Below are positions 11,278 through 22,330 of a stretch of DNA of 64,000 nucleotides, in pieces (the first letter of the stretch is position 1; every line of letters begins with the position of its first letter). Source of the DNA: Sceloporus undulatus (Eukaryota; Chordata; Lepidosauria; Squamata; Phrynosomatidae); NCBI RefSeq assembly GCF_019175285.1, contig NC_056523.1:207168520-207232519 (forward strand). The letters run 5' to 3'. The position numbers and the translations under genes were made by a program. The notes under the pieces are model-generated. The model was not told the origin of the DNA and ran no database searches. It was given only the letters and a program-made list of their open reading frames with translations.

Positions 11278-11390
11278 GAAGACAGCGGCAAAGCTCCTCT
11301 GAACAAATCATGCCAAGAAAATCCCGTGATAGGTTTGCCTTAGGGTCACTACAATTTGGAAGCAACTTGTAGGCGTGCAACACACACATG
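11278..11390 (+). mobile_element. tRNA-derived lizard SINE, 3' half
   Basis: Reads GGCAAAGCTCCTCTGAACAA, ATGCCAAGAAAATCCC, AGGTTTGCCTTAGGGTCAC, AGCAACTTGTAGGCGTGCAA. This is the plus-strand 3' half of the same SINE family as 10896-11000 and 15938-16146, degraded. Confidence 0.7.
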
Positions 11391-11554
11391 CAAATATCCA
11401 ACCAAAGTTAAGTATTTTTATGTGAAGGTGACTTCAATTGAGAAGATTTAATTGAGTGTTTTAACTCCTAAAATTAATACAAAGTTCTGTTAAGGACTAA
11501 AAAATATCAAGATGCATATTGGAACTATGTTCTCCTTTTTTTTTTTTTTAGGCC

Positions 11555-12090
11555 ACACTTAGTGTGTAAGGTGCAGCACAGACCAGCGTTTTGCGCCAGC
11601 CTGGCCACATACTAGGGTTGCGCAGGGGCAGAACGACCACACACCCTGCAACCCTAGTATGTGGCAGTGGCATAATCATGGCGGCCTCCCGTCCACATGG
11701 GGGCCGCCATGATGATGTCATGCATGCCCCGCTTCTAAACAGTGCAGCGTGTGCCTGATGTCTCTGTTTACAATGGCCTGGCTGCGGTGTAGGAACGAAC
11801 TCTGAAATGGAGCTTCTTTTGGGGGGGCGCATCATTCCCCCTCAACTAAATGGCTGCAATGCCGGGGTGAAAGGGTCCGAGCAGCCCTTTTCTACCATGG
11901 CTCTGGCTCCCAGGGTGTCCAGGGGCATGAAGCCCCAAGGACACCCCTTTTCCTCACTACGCTTCTCCGTGGTCCAGAAAAACTCCGGATTGGGGCCACA
12001 GAGCTGCCAGTGAGGCTGCCCTGCCTCCAGTCTGGAGCTAAAAGGGGTGCCACAAACCCGCCCCTTTGGGGCAGTCTGTATCACGTCTAA
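11555..12090. repeat. GC-rich element with perfect hairpins, unassigned
   Basis: A GC-rich island in AT-rich DNA. A perfect 17-bp inverted repeat (CCACATACTAGGGTTGC at 11605-11621, partner at 11648-11664) is followed by a perfect 12-bp one (ATCATGGCGGCC at 11675-11686, partner at 11702-11713). The right part ends GCCCCTTTGGGGCAGTCTGT near 12080. It resembles non-autonomous DNA transposons of lizards, possibly the same broad group as 4357-4600. Family and exact ends are unknown, and frames across it are unrelated to known proteins. Confidence 0.45.
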
Positions 12091-12714
12091 GTTACACAAA
12101 AAAAAACCTGACAAACATTAACCCCACAAAACAAAAAACAGTGAACCATACCATAACCCTATCCCATCACCCTTTACAAATTGACTTCCCACTTTTCTCT
12201 ATACAATACATTAGCTTATACATAATATTCCTTCTCTCTAAATCTGTTATATTTATTTTATTTTCTCAGTCCACAGAAGTTTTCTTTCTATATTTAAAAA
12301 TCTATAGTTGCAATATCCCCCTTTTTCTATTACAGACTATGTAATCTGTAACATGTTAACATATTTTATGTAAATTTTTATATAATTTTCTTTTACTAAG
12401 TTTAACGTATCTAGTTTAGCCAAATCCACTAATATTTCAATCCATTCTACAATATTTGAGTCTTATTATTTTTCCAATATTTTGCATGAACCAGTTTTGC
12501 AACTATTGTAATATTAGAACTTTATATTCTCTCTCTGTCTTATTTTTCAAATCTATCATACCCAAAAGGAAGAGGTCTAAATATTATTTCTGCATCATCA
12601 CACTGATTGCTAACCAAAAAAAGTAAGGATATCCACTGTGGCTATCTTAAGTTATTGATCAAAATATTTAAATAATTTCTAAATGGGAGAACTATAGTCT
12701 TGGTCCTAAATTAG
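12091..12714. other. AT-rich non-coding, possible LINE 3' region
   Basis: Very T-rich with TTTTCCAATATTTTGCATG-like phrases that could be the minus strand of an L1-type 3' region, but no diagnostic motif or tail is present. I leave it unassigned. Confidence 0.3.
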
Positions 12715-13645
12715 TGTCTGTCATCAGTAATGGACTGGCTGAGGGCAAACAAGTTGAAACTTAATCCAGACAAGACACAAGTGCTTCTGGTCAGTCGGAA
12801 GGCAGATCGAGGAATAGAGATCCAGCCTGTGTTAGATGGGGTCATACTCCCCCTGAAGATGCAGTTTGGGAGTACTCCTGGACTTAGCTTTGAACCTGGA
12901 AGCCCAGGTCTCTTCATTGATCAGAAGTCCTTTTGCACATTTAAAACTTGTGCATCAACTGCGCCTGTTCCTTGAAATGCCAGATCTGGCTTTGATGGTA
13001 CATGACTTGGTTACATCCCATTTGGACTACTGCAATACACTCTACTTGGGGCTGCCTTTGAACAGTGTTCAGAAACTTCAGCTGGTCCAACAAGCTGCAG
13101 CCAGGCTGCTAACAGGGGCAGGTTACAGAGATCATACAACACCCTGTTGAAACAGCTCCACTGGCTGCCAATTTGTTTCCGGGCACAATTTAAAGTGCTG
13201 GTTATGACCAATAAAGACCTAAAAAGTCCAGAGCTCTGAGATCCTCAGGGGAAGCCTTTCTCTCCATCCCAGCACCATCACAAACACAGTTGGTGGGGAC
13301 ACGAGAGAGGGCTTTTTCTGTGGCTGCTCCTAGACTCTGGAACTCCCTGCCTAGGGAGACCAGAATGGCCCCTTCCTTGATAGCCTTCCATTGACAAGTG
13401 AAAATCATCCTTTTCAGAGAGGCATTCAAAACAGAAAACTTTTAAAGAATGGCCTGGGGTGCTATATTGTTTTAATGTATTTTAAACATCTTTATCTTCT
13501 TTTTTATTTTATTTTGTTGTTGTAGTTTAATTCTATTTTAATGTATTTTTTATGTTTTTAATTGTATTGTTTTTAATGTTGTAAGCCATCTTGAGTCCTG
13601 GGTGAAGGGCAAGATATAAATAAATATAATAAATAAATAAATAAG
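12715..13645 (+). mobile_element. L2-clade LINE, 3' end of ORF2 plus tail
   Basis: The plus strand encodes the C-terminal third of an L2-type reverse transcriptase. MDWLRANKLKLNPDKTQVLL (12730-12790) is the typical motif after the catalytic domain. It is followed by a segment for LDLALNLEAQVSSLIRS (second frame, from about 12880), then VTSHLDYCNTLYLGLPLNSV and KLQLVQQAAARLLTGAG (13010-13130), then QLHWLPICFRAQFKVLV. The frame changes several times, so the copy is dead. The 3' UTR ends GTAAGCCATCTTGAGTCC and GATATAAATAAATATAATAA, the family's usual terminus. It is 5'-truncated; the catalytic YADD region is absent. Confidence 0.9.
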
Positions 13646-14848
13646 TCTGGTGTGAAGAATAATGATTGTCCAGAATATCCATTGTCATCACACCCTAACA
13701 GTCATTTCAATTCGAGGTGGTGGGTGGCTGGTGCAGAGAAAATGAATGTGTGTATATAAAATGATTGTTCAGTACAAGAGATAAGAGGTAGTTTTCTTTA
13801 TACTGGAAAATGTGATTAACATTTCAGCATTGTTATCAAGTTCATTTGAGATTCCGGCACTATCTCAGCAGTTGGGCATGCGAATTGGTATTTATGCCTG
13901 GTGACTGTTTTGCAGAAGCTTCCCCTATCTGTTAGGGATTTATTTCACTTTCACAACTGTATTGTGTTGACTTCACAGCAGTGGGAACAATGCCCATGCT
14001 ACAAAAGCATTGGCTTTGTTGCTCTGCTACTCCAGTTTTGAGGGGCAGGAGTGTGTTACAATACATATATTTTTAATTCAGAAAGGGTAAGCGAATCCAC
14101 ATGCTAGAGACTGAAGTGCTGATACATTTAAGATGTTTAGTATTCAGTAGACAATGTATTCTGAGAAGTCAGTGCATGAATTGCTAATTCTTTTGAACAT
14201 TCTTTTGCTTGAACGAAAGAATATAAAAGCCAAGAAAATATTAGCAAGATGAAATTATATATATGTACAAATGAAAGATTAGTTCATTTTTTGAAATTAA
14301 TCTTTATAGCATGTAATCTATCGATTAAAAACAGTTCTATACCTTGAGGAGGCTTTTTAGCAGAAGAAATAAAATAAAGTAGAGAAAAGGGGTTAGGACT
14401 TACTATACCATTAATAGCTTTAAGATGATAGTTACGCTTTCCACAGCAAGTGCCTCATGTTGGTCCATACCCTTTCTTACTAAATGAGGTGCATCACTGT
14501 TTTAGGTGAGATTGTTCCACAGAGCTACTTAGTCCAGGTTCCATAGTGCTACTTACGCTCATTCTGTTTGTTTTCATTTAGGGCATTGGAATCCTACTTT
14601 CAGAGAAATGTGTCACAGAACAGCTAACAACATTTAAAATTAACATAATTTCAGATAATACCAACACAGTAAAAAAACAGAAACAGGAAAAATGTTGTGA
14701 ACCAGATTAAGTTGCCAAATGCTAAATAGAAGCTTTGTGATCTGAAACACTTGTGTGAATGAACACCAAAAGCACCTGCAGGTCAGCAAGCTTCCTTGGG
14801 GAAAAGGTTCTAAAAAGGCTTAATTTACAAGTAGGGATGAAAAGAATA
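13646..14848. other. Non-coding, nothing recognised
   Basis: AT-rich DNA without gene, RNA or repeat signatures that I can name. Confidence 0.45.
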
Positions 14849-15034
14849 CAGTAGCCATCCCATTTTCACGGGGGATCTGTTCCAGGGGAGCCCTCCCAAA
14901 AATGGAAAATCGACGATATTCAAGTCCCATTGGCTTGAATGGTGGCACATGCCCCATTTTGTCCCCCACCATTTGCCGCCCACGAACGAGCAAGAGATGT
15001 GGATTAGAAGTCTGCGAAAATGGAGGGGCGACTG
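14849..15034. mobile_element. Tigger/mariner-like MITE
   Basis: The left end CAGTAGCCATCCCATTTTC and the right end GAAAATGGAGGGGCGACTG are imperfect inverted repeats. TA precedes the left end. About 186 bp, no transposase. The open frame that crosses it also runs through 100 N and is not a gene. Confidence 0.65.
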
Positions 15035-15329
15035 TGTTCATAAAAATTTGAATCCCAGATGAAATGTGGGATTCAGGTGTGTTGAGAAACCCTAATGAGG
15101 AAAATCCTAGATGAACAAGAATCTTGGGAGTTGGGGACTTATTCTGTGCAAAAGATAAAAAATGCATAGGGGGTTTTTTTCCACAGAAAAAAAGCCATTT
15201 TCTGCACAGGAATGTTAACTTCTGCAAAGAAAATAGGTTTCCTGAGCATAAAAAAAATTCTGTATGAAAATGGTATTTTCTGCACACACACACACACAAA
15301 CCAGAGATGTATCCAAATCCTGAACTGTG

Positions 15330-15429
15330 NNNNNNNNNNNNNNNNNNNNNNNNNNNNNNNNNNNNNNNNNNNNNNNNNNNNNNNNNNNNNNNNNNNNNNN
15401 NNNNNNNNNNNNNNNNNNNNNNNNNNNNN
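15330..15429. other. Assembly gap (100 N)
   Basis: A run of exactly 100 N, a different size class from the two 25-N gaps, so it was probably introduced at a different scaffolding step. Confidence 0.99.
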
Positions 15430-15937
15430 AAAATGGGGAGAATGAAAGTGAATGTAAAACTCTCCTTTGGAAAAAAATGAAAACCACCTGTAGATAGCTT
15501 TATGAGCATTTGAGGTTGTTATTTTTTCCCTCTTGGCAATGTAGAGGGTGATTTGTCAAGGTGTCTGAGGCCAGACAGAGGTTTATATAATAATAAATGA
15601 GAAGGGAGAAAAGATTTCTCATCTCATAATCCCAGAAGCTGGGATCTTGAAGTAGCTTGCCATAATGCTGAACACTTGAGACATCCAAATATTTTTCATG
15701 CAATGCATAATCAGCCTCTGGAATTGCTACTTGTCACAAGTTGAAGTGGCTATTTTATCTTTTCATAAGGTGAAATGATGGCCACCAAGCGTGACTAACT
15801 TTAAGACAGTGGGTGAGATAGACTCATGCAGGAGAAGACTATGAACACCCAGTAGTCATGATGGCTATATATTATATCCAGTGCCAGAGACAGTACACCA
15901 CTTAGTATCAGGCGCCCTTTCACATTACATAGTTATA
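15430..15937. other. Non-coding, nothing recognised
   Basis: No coding, RNA or named repeat features seen. Confidence 0.4.
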
Positions 15938-16146
15938 ATGTTGTTGTTTCTGACTTATGGTGACTCTAAGGAGAACCTTTCATTTTTCATGGCAAGGTTT
16001 GTTCAGAGGTGGTTTGCCATTGCCTTCCCTTGAAGCTGTGAGCATGAGACTTGCCCAAGGTCACCCAGTGGGTTTCATGGCTGAGAGGGGATTCAAACCC
16101 TGGTTTCCAGAGTCATAGTTCAATACTCAAACCATGATGGCTCTAT
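15938..16146 (-). mobile_element. tRNA-derived lizard SINE, near full length
   Basis: On the minus strand the head carries a tRNA-like promoter. CATCATGGTTTGAGTATTG is at the A-box position and CAGGGTTTGAATCCCC is the B box (about 16085-16105). The body follows (ACTGGGTGACCTTGGGCAAG, GGCAATGGCAAACCACC), and the end is AAACAACAAC near 15940. It matches the ACASINE2-like family by recollection. Being nearly complete, it is the best reference copy in the window. Confidence 0.85.
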
Positions 16147-16189
16147 TCCATTGTAATTGTCATAGCAACATTTGCAGTTCAGAGATGGG

Positions 16190-16315
16190 AATTCAGAATT
16201 CTGAGACAGATAGCTCTGGTGCTTCATCAAATTACAAACTCCAGGATTCCATAGGATACATGTGGAATCACAGTGCTATAATTGAATAGTGTGAAAAGGC
16301 CCCATATCATAAAGA
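16190..16315. repeat. Interspersed repeat, unassigned
   Basis: Contains ATTACAAACTCCAGGATTCC and ATAGGATACATGTGGAATCA, phrases I recognise from a common short lizard repeat. I cannot name the family. Confidence 0.4.
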
Positions 16316-17012
16316 AGATAGCAGAAGGGTGTGATCACACTCACACCAGCTGACAGGACTCCCATAGGCTTCCTCTTGACCACTGTAAAATAGAATGGTA
16401 GAATGGTTTGATCGAAACCAGTAGGGTTCTTCATATGAAGTAGTGCTAGGTCATCAAGTTGAAATGGTTGCCCAAGTGGGAGGAGGAAGAGAGAATTAAA
16501 AAGCTTGCATCAGATGTGCAGTATAACTCCCCTCTTTACCTGCCTCATTCTCTCCTAACTGGTGGCCACTGAGATTTCAGTGGACTGGAGCAAAGGCATC
16601 ACTAGGAAGTGTGGAGGGTGCAGACTGCACTGGGTGATTGCACTGGTCCTCAAACATCTATCTTTTGGAAGAAGAAATTGGTTCTGCCATTTGCCTGCAT
16701 CCCTTTAAAATGCTGGAAAGATGGTGTAGGTTGTGTGAGGCTCAATGGAACAAGATTTCTTTTTTTAAAAAATAATAATTTATTTCTTTTAAATTTTCTT
16801 TAAAAAGATCACATCTTATCAAATTTTCACTTTAGCCACATGAAAATATATGGGAAATATATGTGGGAAAATGCGAGGATCCCAAAACTGGAAGGACAAG
16901 TGGGAAAAGAAGGAAAAGTTGTGGGAAGAACGTGGATCAAGCACACCAATAGCTAACATCCGAGTCCATTTCACAGTCAGAGGCTGGCAAATGAAACTTT
17001 ATGAATCACACT
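16316..17012. other. Non-coding, nothing recognised
   Basis: No gene or named repeat seen apart from low-complexity A/T runs near 16760-16800. Confidence 0.4.
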
Positions 17013-17080
17013 GTGTGTGTTGTGTGCCTTCAAGTCTGAAGTCAAAGGCTTTCATGGCCAGCATCCATAGTTTTGTCCAC
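17013..17080. mobile_element. SINE tail joined to Penelope-derived fragment
   Basis: GTGTTGTGTGCCTTCAAGTC (SINE 3' end, minus strand) runs directly into GAAGTCAAAGGCTTTCATGG and CCAGCATCCATAGTTTTGT, the outer end of the Penelope-derived unit seen complete at 22331-22533. Both pieces are truncated at the junction. Confidence 0.65.
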
Positions 17081-17198
17081 TAAAACCTGGGACAAAATGT
17101 AGGACAAAATCTAGACCAAACTGTAGGACACCTGCAGGACAAAACTCAGCCCAAAATGTAGGACATTTAAGAAAAATGGAGGGCCTTAAATGTCCTAC
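17081..17198. repeat. Degenerate short-period repeat at contig end
   Basis: Variants of AAAATGTAGGACAAAAT recur about every 20-30 bp (GGGACAAAATGTAGGACA, AAACTGTAGGACACC, AAAATGTAGGACATTTAAG). The tract runs straight into the N gap. A longer tandem array may be what stopped the assembly here. Confidence 0.55.
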
Positions 17199-17223
17199 NN
17201 NNNNNNNNNNNNNNNNNNNNNNN
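17199..17223. other. Assembly gap (25 N)
   Basis: A run of exactly 25 N. The first base after it (17224) is also the first base of the palindrome's left arm. Confidence 0.99.
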
Positions 17224-17877
17224 AAGTGTTTAAATTATTGTTTTAATAGCAAGCCTTTAGCAAAAGCTGGATTGTAACAAGCACTATTTGAAGGCCTAAG
17301 TGGCCTTGCAAAAGAGAACCAAAAAAGTCTCCCAAAGAGCTACTAGAAAGAACGTGCAGTTGAGGACCAAATACAGAAAATGAACAGGCAGGGTTTGTCA
17401 AATGTTTACTTCAGATGTCCACTACACAAAAGCATTTCAGTCTCTTCAGTGAAAGCGCAATTTGGGAGGCTGCTGAGAAAAATGACTGAAAGGGAGATTA
17501 TTATTTCTCAAACCATAATATTGAAGCTTTAGTTGCCTTTTGTGTACTTTAGGTACTGATATTATAACAGTTTCAACATGCTTGCCAAAATTGTAAATTG
17601 TACTGTACTCAGTAGCAGTGGATGGTGGGAAAGAGGCAACTATATTACACAGTAATATTTATATAGCGTACATTTGCTGGTTCTAACTGTAAAACATGAA
17701 CCTGAGGGGAGGCTGTGGTTTTAGTTTTAGCTCTATAGCACAGAGTAAGCATTGTGGCCACAGATTTATTATGCCATAATAAATTGTAAAATGTCACCAG
17801 AGATACCCAGTTCTATCTTCAAACCTTACGGCTCCTTAAATTCTGCTAGTCTTTAAAATGGTATAAGATGGTATCTG

Positions 17878-18043
17878 CTGTTAATATAAACGCTTGAATG
17901 GCTCACACTCAAAAACATGATTCCATTTTATGCAGTTATTAAGCCAGGGAATTCTTGTAAGATAAGAATCTCTTGGCTTAACAACTGACTAAAAGTAATC
18001 ATGTTTTTGAGCGTGAGCCTTTCAAGCACTTTTATATTAACAG
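17878..18043. mobile_element. Fold-back element (near-complete hairpin), arm 1
   Basis: The left half CTGTTAATATAAACGCTTGA ... CAAAAACATGATT ... TTATTAAGCCA pairs with the right half TGGCTTAACAACTGAC ... ATCATGTTTTTGAGCGTGAG ... CACTTTTATATTAACAG. The two ~80-bp halves are almost perfectly complementary with a tiny loop near 17958. It is probably a fold-back MITE. The copy in arm 2 is at 58288-58456. Confidence 0.75.
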
Positions 18044-18060
18044 TAACACTGTACATTTTT

Positions 18061-18125
18061 TAGATACTTGGTCGAAGACCGTAAATAAAATAGTATTGTA
18101 TTGTATCGCATCGTATTGTAAACCA
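18061..18125 (+). repeat. Retroelement-type 3' tail, arm 1
   Basis: GGTCGAAGACCGTAAATAAA is followed by degenerate (TATTG)n. This is the look of a LINE/SINE 3' terminus adjoining the fold-back element. The arm 2 counterpart is at about 58205-58270. Confidence 0.45.
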
Positions 18126-18350
18126 AGACATTTCTTATAAAATAACACAAGAGATACCTAGATCACTCATGAATTTTATGTGCTTCTTTCTTACAAAGGT
18201 TCTGTCCAAACTGTTAAGTTGGACAGAATTTTTTTTTAAATAAAAGTGATATTCACAAGCTTTCTCCATTTGGGTCAAGAAATAAATGTTCAAATTACTA
18301 TATGCATAAATAATATTAGCCTTCTTCATTCCTCTCCCCACCCCAGCCCC

Positions 18351-18583
18351 TGACATATGTGGGCCCTTGATATCCTCTGGGTTTGGTTCGAGGACCACTG
18401 TGAATACCAAAAACGTGGTTGCTCAAGTCCCATTATATTCAAAGGCGTAATAAAATGGTGTCCCCCTTATGTAAAATGACAAAATACAGTTTTGCTTTCC
18501 AGATTTCTAAAATAAAATACATTTTCAAGCCATGGATGATTCAATCCATGCATATAGAACCAATAAATATGGAGAGCCAACTG
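18351..18583 (-). mobile_element. Tigger-type MITE, arm 1
   Basis: Ends GGGCCCTTGATATCC and GGAGAGCCAACTG (the complement of CAGTTGGCTCTCC) followed by TA. Internal AAGCCATGGATGATTCAATC and TTGCTCAAGTCCCATTAT are typical of the CAGTTGGCCCTCC Tigger family, which is widespread in amniotes. Non-autonomous. Arm 2 copy at 57736-57971. Confidence 0.75.
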
Positions 18584-19891
18584 TATAAGACCATTTTCAG
18601 AGTAAGAACTAAACTATGAGTGAAATAATTGTGGCACCAACAACATTTATCTATGACAATCATACCAAAACTCTGAAGAGAGAAACCAAGAACTTATATA
18701 GCTTTTATTTTATTTTTGAAGAAAAAAGTGAATAGCCCTGTGCACAGACACACAAACCATCCCTTTGCCACCCCCAAAATGGCTAGTGAGACTGCAGAAC
18801 ACATGACTACATGCCATACCCATAGGTTAAGACAACAAAGATTACTAAGACTATTCCACAAGTTTCTAATACATTCAACCAAGACCATACCATCTCTTGC
18901 CCTTATCATCGCCCTTCCCTTCCCTGCCCTGCCCTGCCCTCCTACACAACCACCACAGAAAAGCCCAGGTTAATTCAGAAAAACCTCAAGAATCTGGGAA
19001 GTAGCCCCTAACAGCCAGTCCTTTTCCATACAAATGAGGGGGAGAAGAATCAAAAGGTTCTGAAGCAGTAAGTGCAGCTGTTCATGGTTCACTAGCCCTT
19101 ACCTGCTAAAGAAGAAAAGGGGGGATCAATAAAATATGTCATGTTGGCACCTTGCATTTAAGAGTTTTTTATTATTATCATCATCATTATTATTTTAGTG
19201 TTCCACCAATCGGCTTCATTCAATATAAAGTGGTCCAACAAAAGAAAACGTCTCTTGTGTTGTTGCTGTCATTGTGGTTGCTATCCAGAGAGTTTTCATG
19301 GAGTAGAGAGTTCACTGGGACAGTTCAGATGGTTTAATAACAGGTGGCAAAAAATGTCTACAAGTTCCAACATTTCAAGTTGACCAGTCCCAAGGTTCAG
19401 AACAGACAGTGTTCCTCCAAAGTGGGGGGGGTTGGGGATACCACAAACAGTGCATAGAGTTCCATCCAGTTGTTTCGTGGTAGTTGGATGGCTTGTGTAC
19501 ACAGTCCAAGGTCCATGGTGTAGGAAAAATGGGGAGTGGGAGATGTCATTTCTTATTTGGTCTCAGACTTGTCTTGCAATAGAGGTATAATTGATTCCCA
19601 CGCCGCGTAAGGCACAGGTTAATGCAAAGACAGAATAAACACCAGTAAACGAATGAATTTTATGTGGCAATTTTAAATCAGCAATTAGTAAATTAAAGTA
19701 TTTAGCAACAATGGCTAAACCGACCATGCAGTAGCTGCCAGAAGCATTTTCACTTAAAATCCCTTCCAGTTCATCCCATTAGCCCTCCCTACACGTTGTA
19801 GACCCTCCTCTTCAACCTTAGGTGCACAGAAGCTCTGTGTACCTTTCATGCATGGAGCAACATATTTTTGTCTGAACAGCCTAGAAAAGTG

Positions 19892-20225
19892 CTAGGGGCT
19901 ATCATACGAGGCACTTACTACACTCGAATCGTTGCCCAAATTTCATAAATGTGGAGGTGGATAGCCGGTCGCACTTCTGAAGCATCATTGAGGCATCCCA
20001 CTCTTCTCCTGTCGATGAATCGTTCATGGAGCAGCCATTTTATAATAACGGCAGTTCCTCGTTATTAACAGAAATGGCTGCTCTGCAAACGATTCGTCGT
20101 CGGAAGAACAGTGGGACGTGCTTCAGCGACACTCCAGAAGCATGACTGGCTATCCCACCTCCACGCTTCCGAAGTGTTTGGGCAATGATTCCAGTGTGGT
20201 AAGTGCCTCCCTGATAATCCCCCTA
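19892..20225. mobile_element. Long fold-back element, arm 1
   Basis: About 334 bp that is nearly one continuous hairpin. The left half begins CTAGGGGCTATCATACGAGG and GCACTTACTACACTCGAATC; the right half ends GAAGTGTTTGGGCAATGATT and AAGTGCCTCCCTGATAATCC. The loop is near 20050-20065, where GGCAGTTCCTCGTTATTA lies between the two GCAGCCATTT motifs. It is CpG-rich with no coding capacity. Arm 2 copy at 56074-56404. The superfamily is uncertain; long inverted repeats without a transposase fit a MITE or Foldback-type element. Confidence 0.75.
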
Positions 20226-21336
20226 TGTTTTTATGTTTAATGCCATTTGGCCCAAGGCTTTTCCCCCAAGCCAGTTTCTACTTTACACCACGTCAACAGG
20301 TTTATGGCCACACAGGATTACTCATAGCTGGAAAAGTTACTTTTTTTTGGACTGCAGCACTAGAATCCCCCAGAAGCCATGATGACTGCAAGGATTCTGG
20401 ATGTTTTAACTGTTATCAAGCCTGCCACACCACCAGAGCTCTGATCACAGATCAGACATTAGCAGCTAAAACACACAGTAACTATATCTTGATTCCCACC
20501 ATCTTGGAGAATTTCTCTTTAAAGGAAACAGAACCTTTGAAATGAAAACATGTTTCAAGTAGCCTAGACTTGTAAACTGCAAGCATTAGGGCAGAGTGTC
20601 CACATGTACAGCATGCAAATGTGGCATGAGATTCACATCCTTTTGTACATACCACATATATGCACTACCAGTAGGTTCATGGATCACTTGCAAGATAAGG
20701 AGTATGTGGAATGCCAGATAACAAGTTTTTAAATAAGATGCCAGGCTTTGTCCCTGCCCTGTATCTTGGCTTAAACTGGCTGGAGAAAGCTTTCCACAAC
20801 AGCTCAATTTTAAACCATTTCACTGATTGTTGAAAGGATGAATATATTGCAAAATCAATGGTCCATTGAAACCAGTGAGAACAAAGCTCAAATGGCATCT
20901 AAAACAAAGACACGTTTTAAAAACATCTAGCATTGCTTGTTATGACGGGTCAGACTAGATGGCACAGCAGTCCGTACTGACAGGCAGGTTTCCACCACTT
21001 TGGGCAAGGGCTCTACCATCAAATAAGGTGCTATCCAGTTTTGAAATAACTGTGGAAACATTTCTGAATAGCCTGCAGCTTTCTTTATCTTAATGGCCAA
21101 CCAATCCAGCTTCCCTAACAGTGGTATGCTGAACAGAAACACTACTATTTGCAAATGTTCCTATCCAACTTTGAATAATATCACAACAGTGAAAAATAGC
21201 TGAATGGTATTATGATCCTTAGGAAGAACTCTGCATCATGGTCAAACTCAACTGAATTAAGTGGCTTAATGGGCAACCAGCCACCCAAACAGATTCAGTT
21301 GTCCCTCTGTTTCCAGGGATTGCTTTGGGGAATTAC

Positions 21337-21491
21337 CTTCTCATAGTACTGAATGTTTTTATCTGCCCATTCCCATGAGTACTGCGAAAGTCTTGCGCCG
21401 CTTGTTGTCTGCCATCGGTCCCATGTTCTGCCTTTAGGTCCGCATTGAAGCACTCCACTCGGTCTTGACACTTTTCAACTTCTGTGGGCAC
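21337..21491 (-). CDS. SNX30: SNX30 exon 8 (BAR domain end), arm 1
   Basis: After a CTCCAG acceptor the exon starts GTGCCCACAGAAGTTGAAAAG (VPTEVEK) and goes on to CQDRVECFNADLKA. It then passes into another frame to give DKNIQYYEK, ending before a GTAATT donor. SNX30 has here the BAR-domain helix with a [20 protein letters not shown] core. In this arm the middle of that core is scrambled by small indels, whereas arm 2 reads it cleanly at 54862-54930. The expected length is 153 bp and 155 is seen. The next (last) exon is not found between here and the gap at 17223. Confidence 0.85.
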
Positions 21492-21605
21492 CTGGAGACA
21501 GAGAGATGATCTCTCAGCAATACTGAAGATTAAAGAATTGTCTTGCTTAATCTCCTCATCCATGGTCAAAAAACTAAGGGAAAGGATACACACACATGTG
21601 TTCAC

Positions 21606-22330
21606 ATCATAAGATTTCCCAGAGGTAAAGATACCAACAAACGGTTGCTTTTAAGTAGATATCATGGACTCTTGACAGCATCTAAACATTTCCCTCTCAG
21701 TTAACACAACTAGTGTAGTTTGGCACGTTTCTCTGAAATATTTAGAGCTAACTCTAAAATTTGGTTGGAGTGGGCAGTGAAAATCATAGCTCACAAAGGG
21801 CAAAACAAACTCAAACACACAGGGAACACAATCAAAAGATAATAATGGGGATTTTCACTGGATAGGGACAAGCTCAGGTATTTTGCAATAAATTAACCAG
21901 GAGGTCAATTTTGCTTAGTACATATTTTCCCACAGGGGTAGCTTCTGGGACTTAAGCAAGGTATAAAGGCAACAATCTTCCCTCCAGTGTACTTTATTCT
22001 CCAGAAATCACTCAAGCATGAAAACATCTCTTGCTTCTGGACAGAATGTTCTATTTCAATAGTATAAATAAAAGTTACTGACAGAATGCATCTAATTATA
22101 TATATATTTTAAAAATAGCTAAGTTTTGCCTAATGTATCTTTGCCAATAGTACAGTTTTATAAGAGACAATTACTTTAAGAAGCTGAATGTTTCCTGAGT
22201 TGCTTTAAAAAAAGCAAATAAATTACACCCAAGTTCCACAGCCCCCAAAACAGTTAATTAATTACATTAAGTTACATTGAGAGGTAACTTTATTTTCCTA
22301 GTTCTCAAAAAGCAATGAAAAAGAGTTACT
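21606..22330. other. SNX30 intron sequence, no named element
   Basis: Intronic DNA of the arm 1 copy without recognised repeats apart from a short TATATA run near 22100. Confidence 0.5.

Noticed and set aside
12730-13150. Possible host protein with reverse-transcriptase similarity
   Set aside because: Motifs and tail are those of a truncated L2-type LINE with frame changes.
14820-15509. 229-codon frame on the minus strand
   Set aside because: It runs through 100 N and a mariner-like MITE, with no protein family motif.
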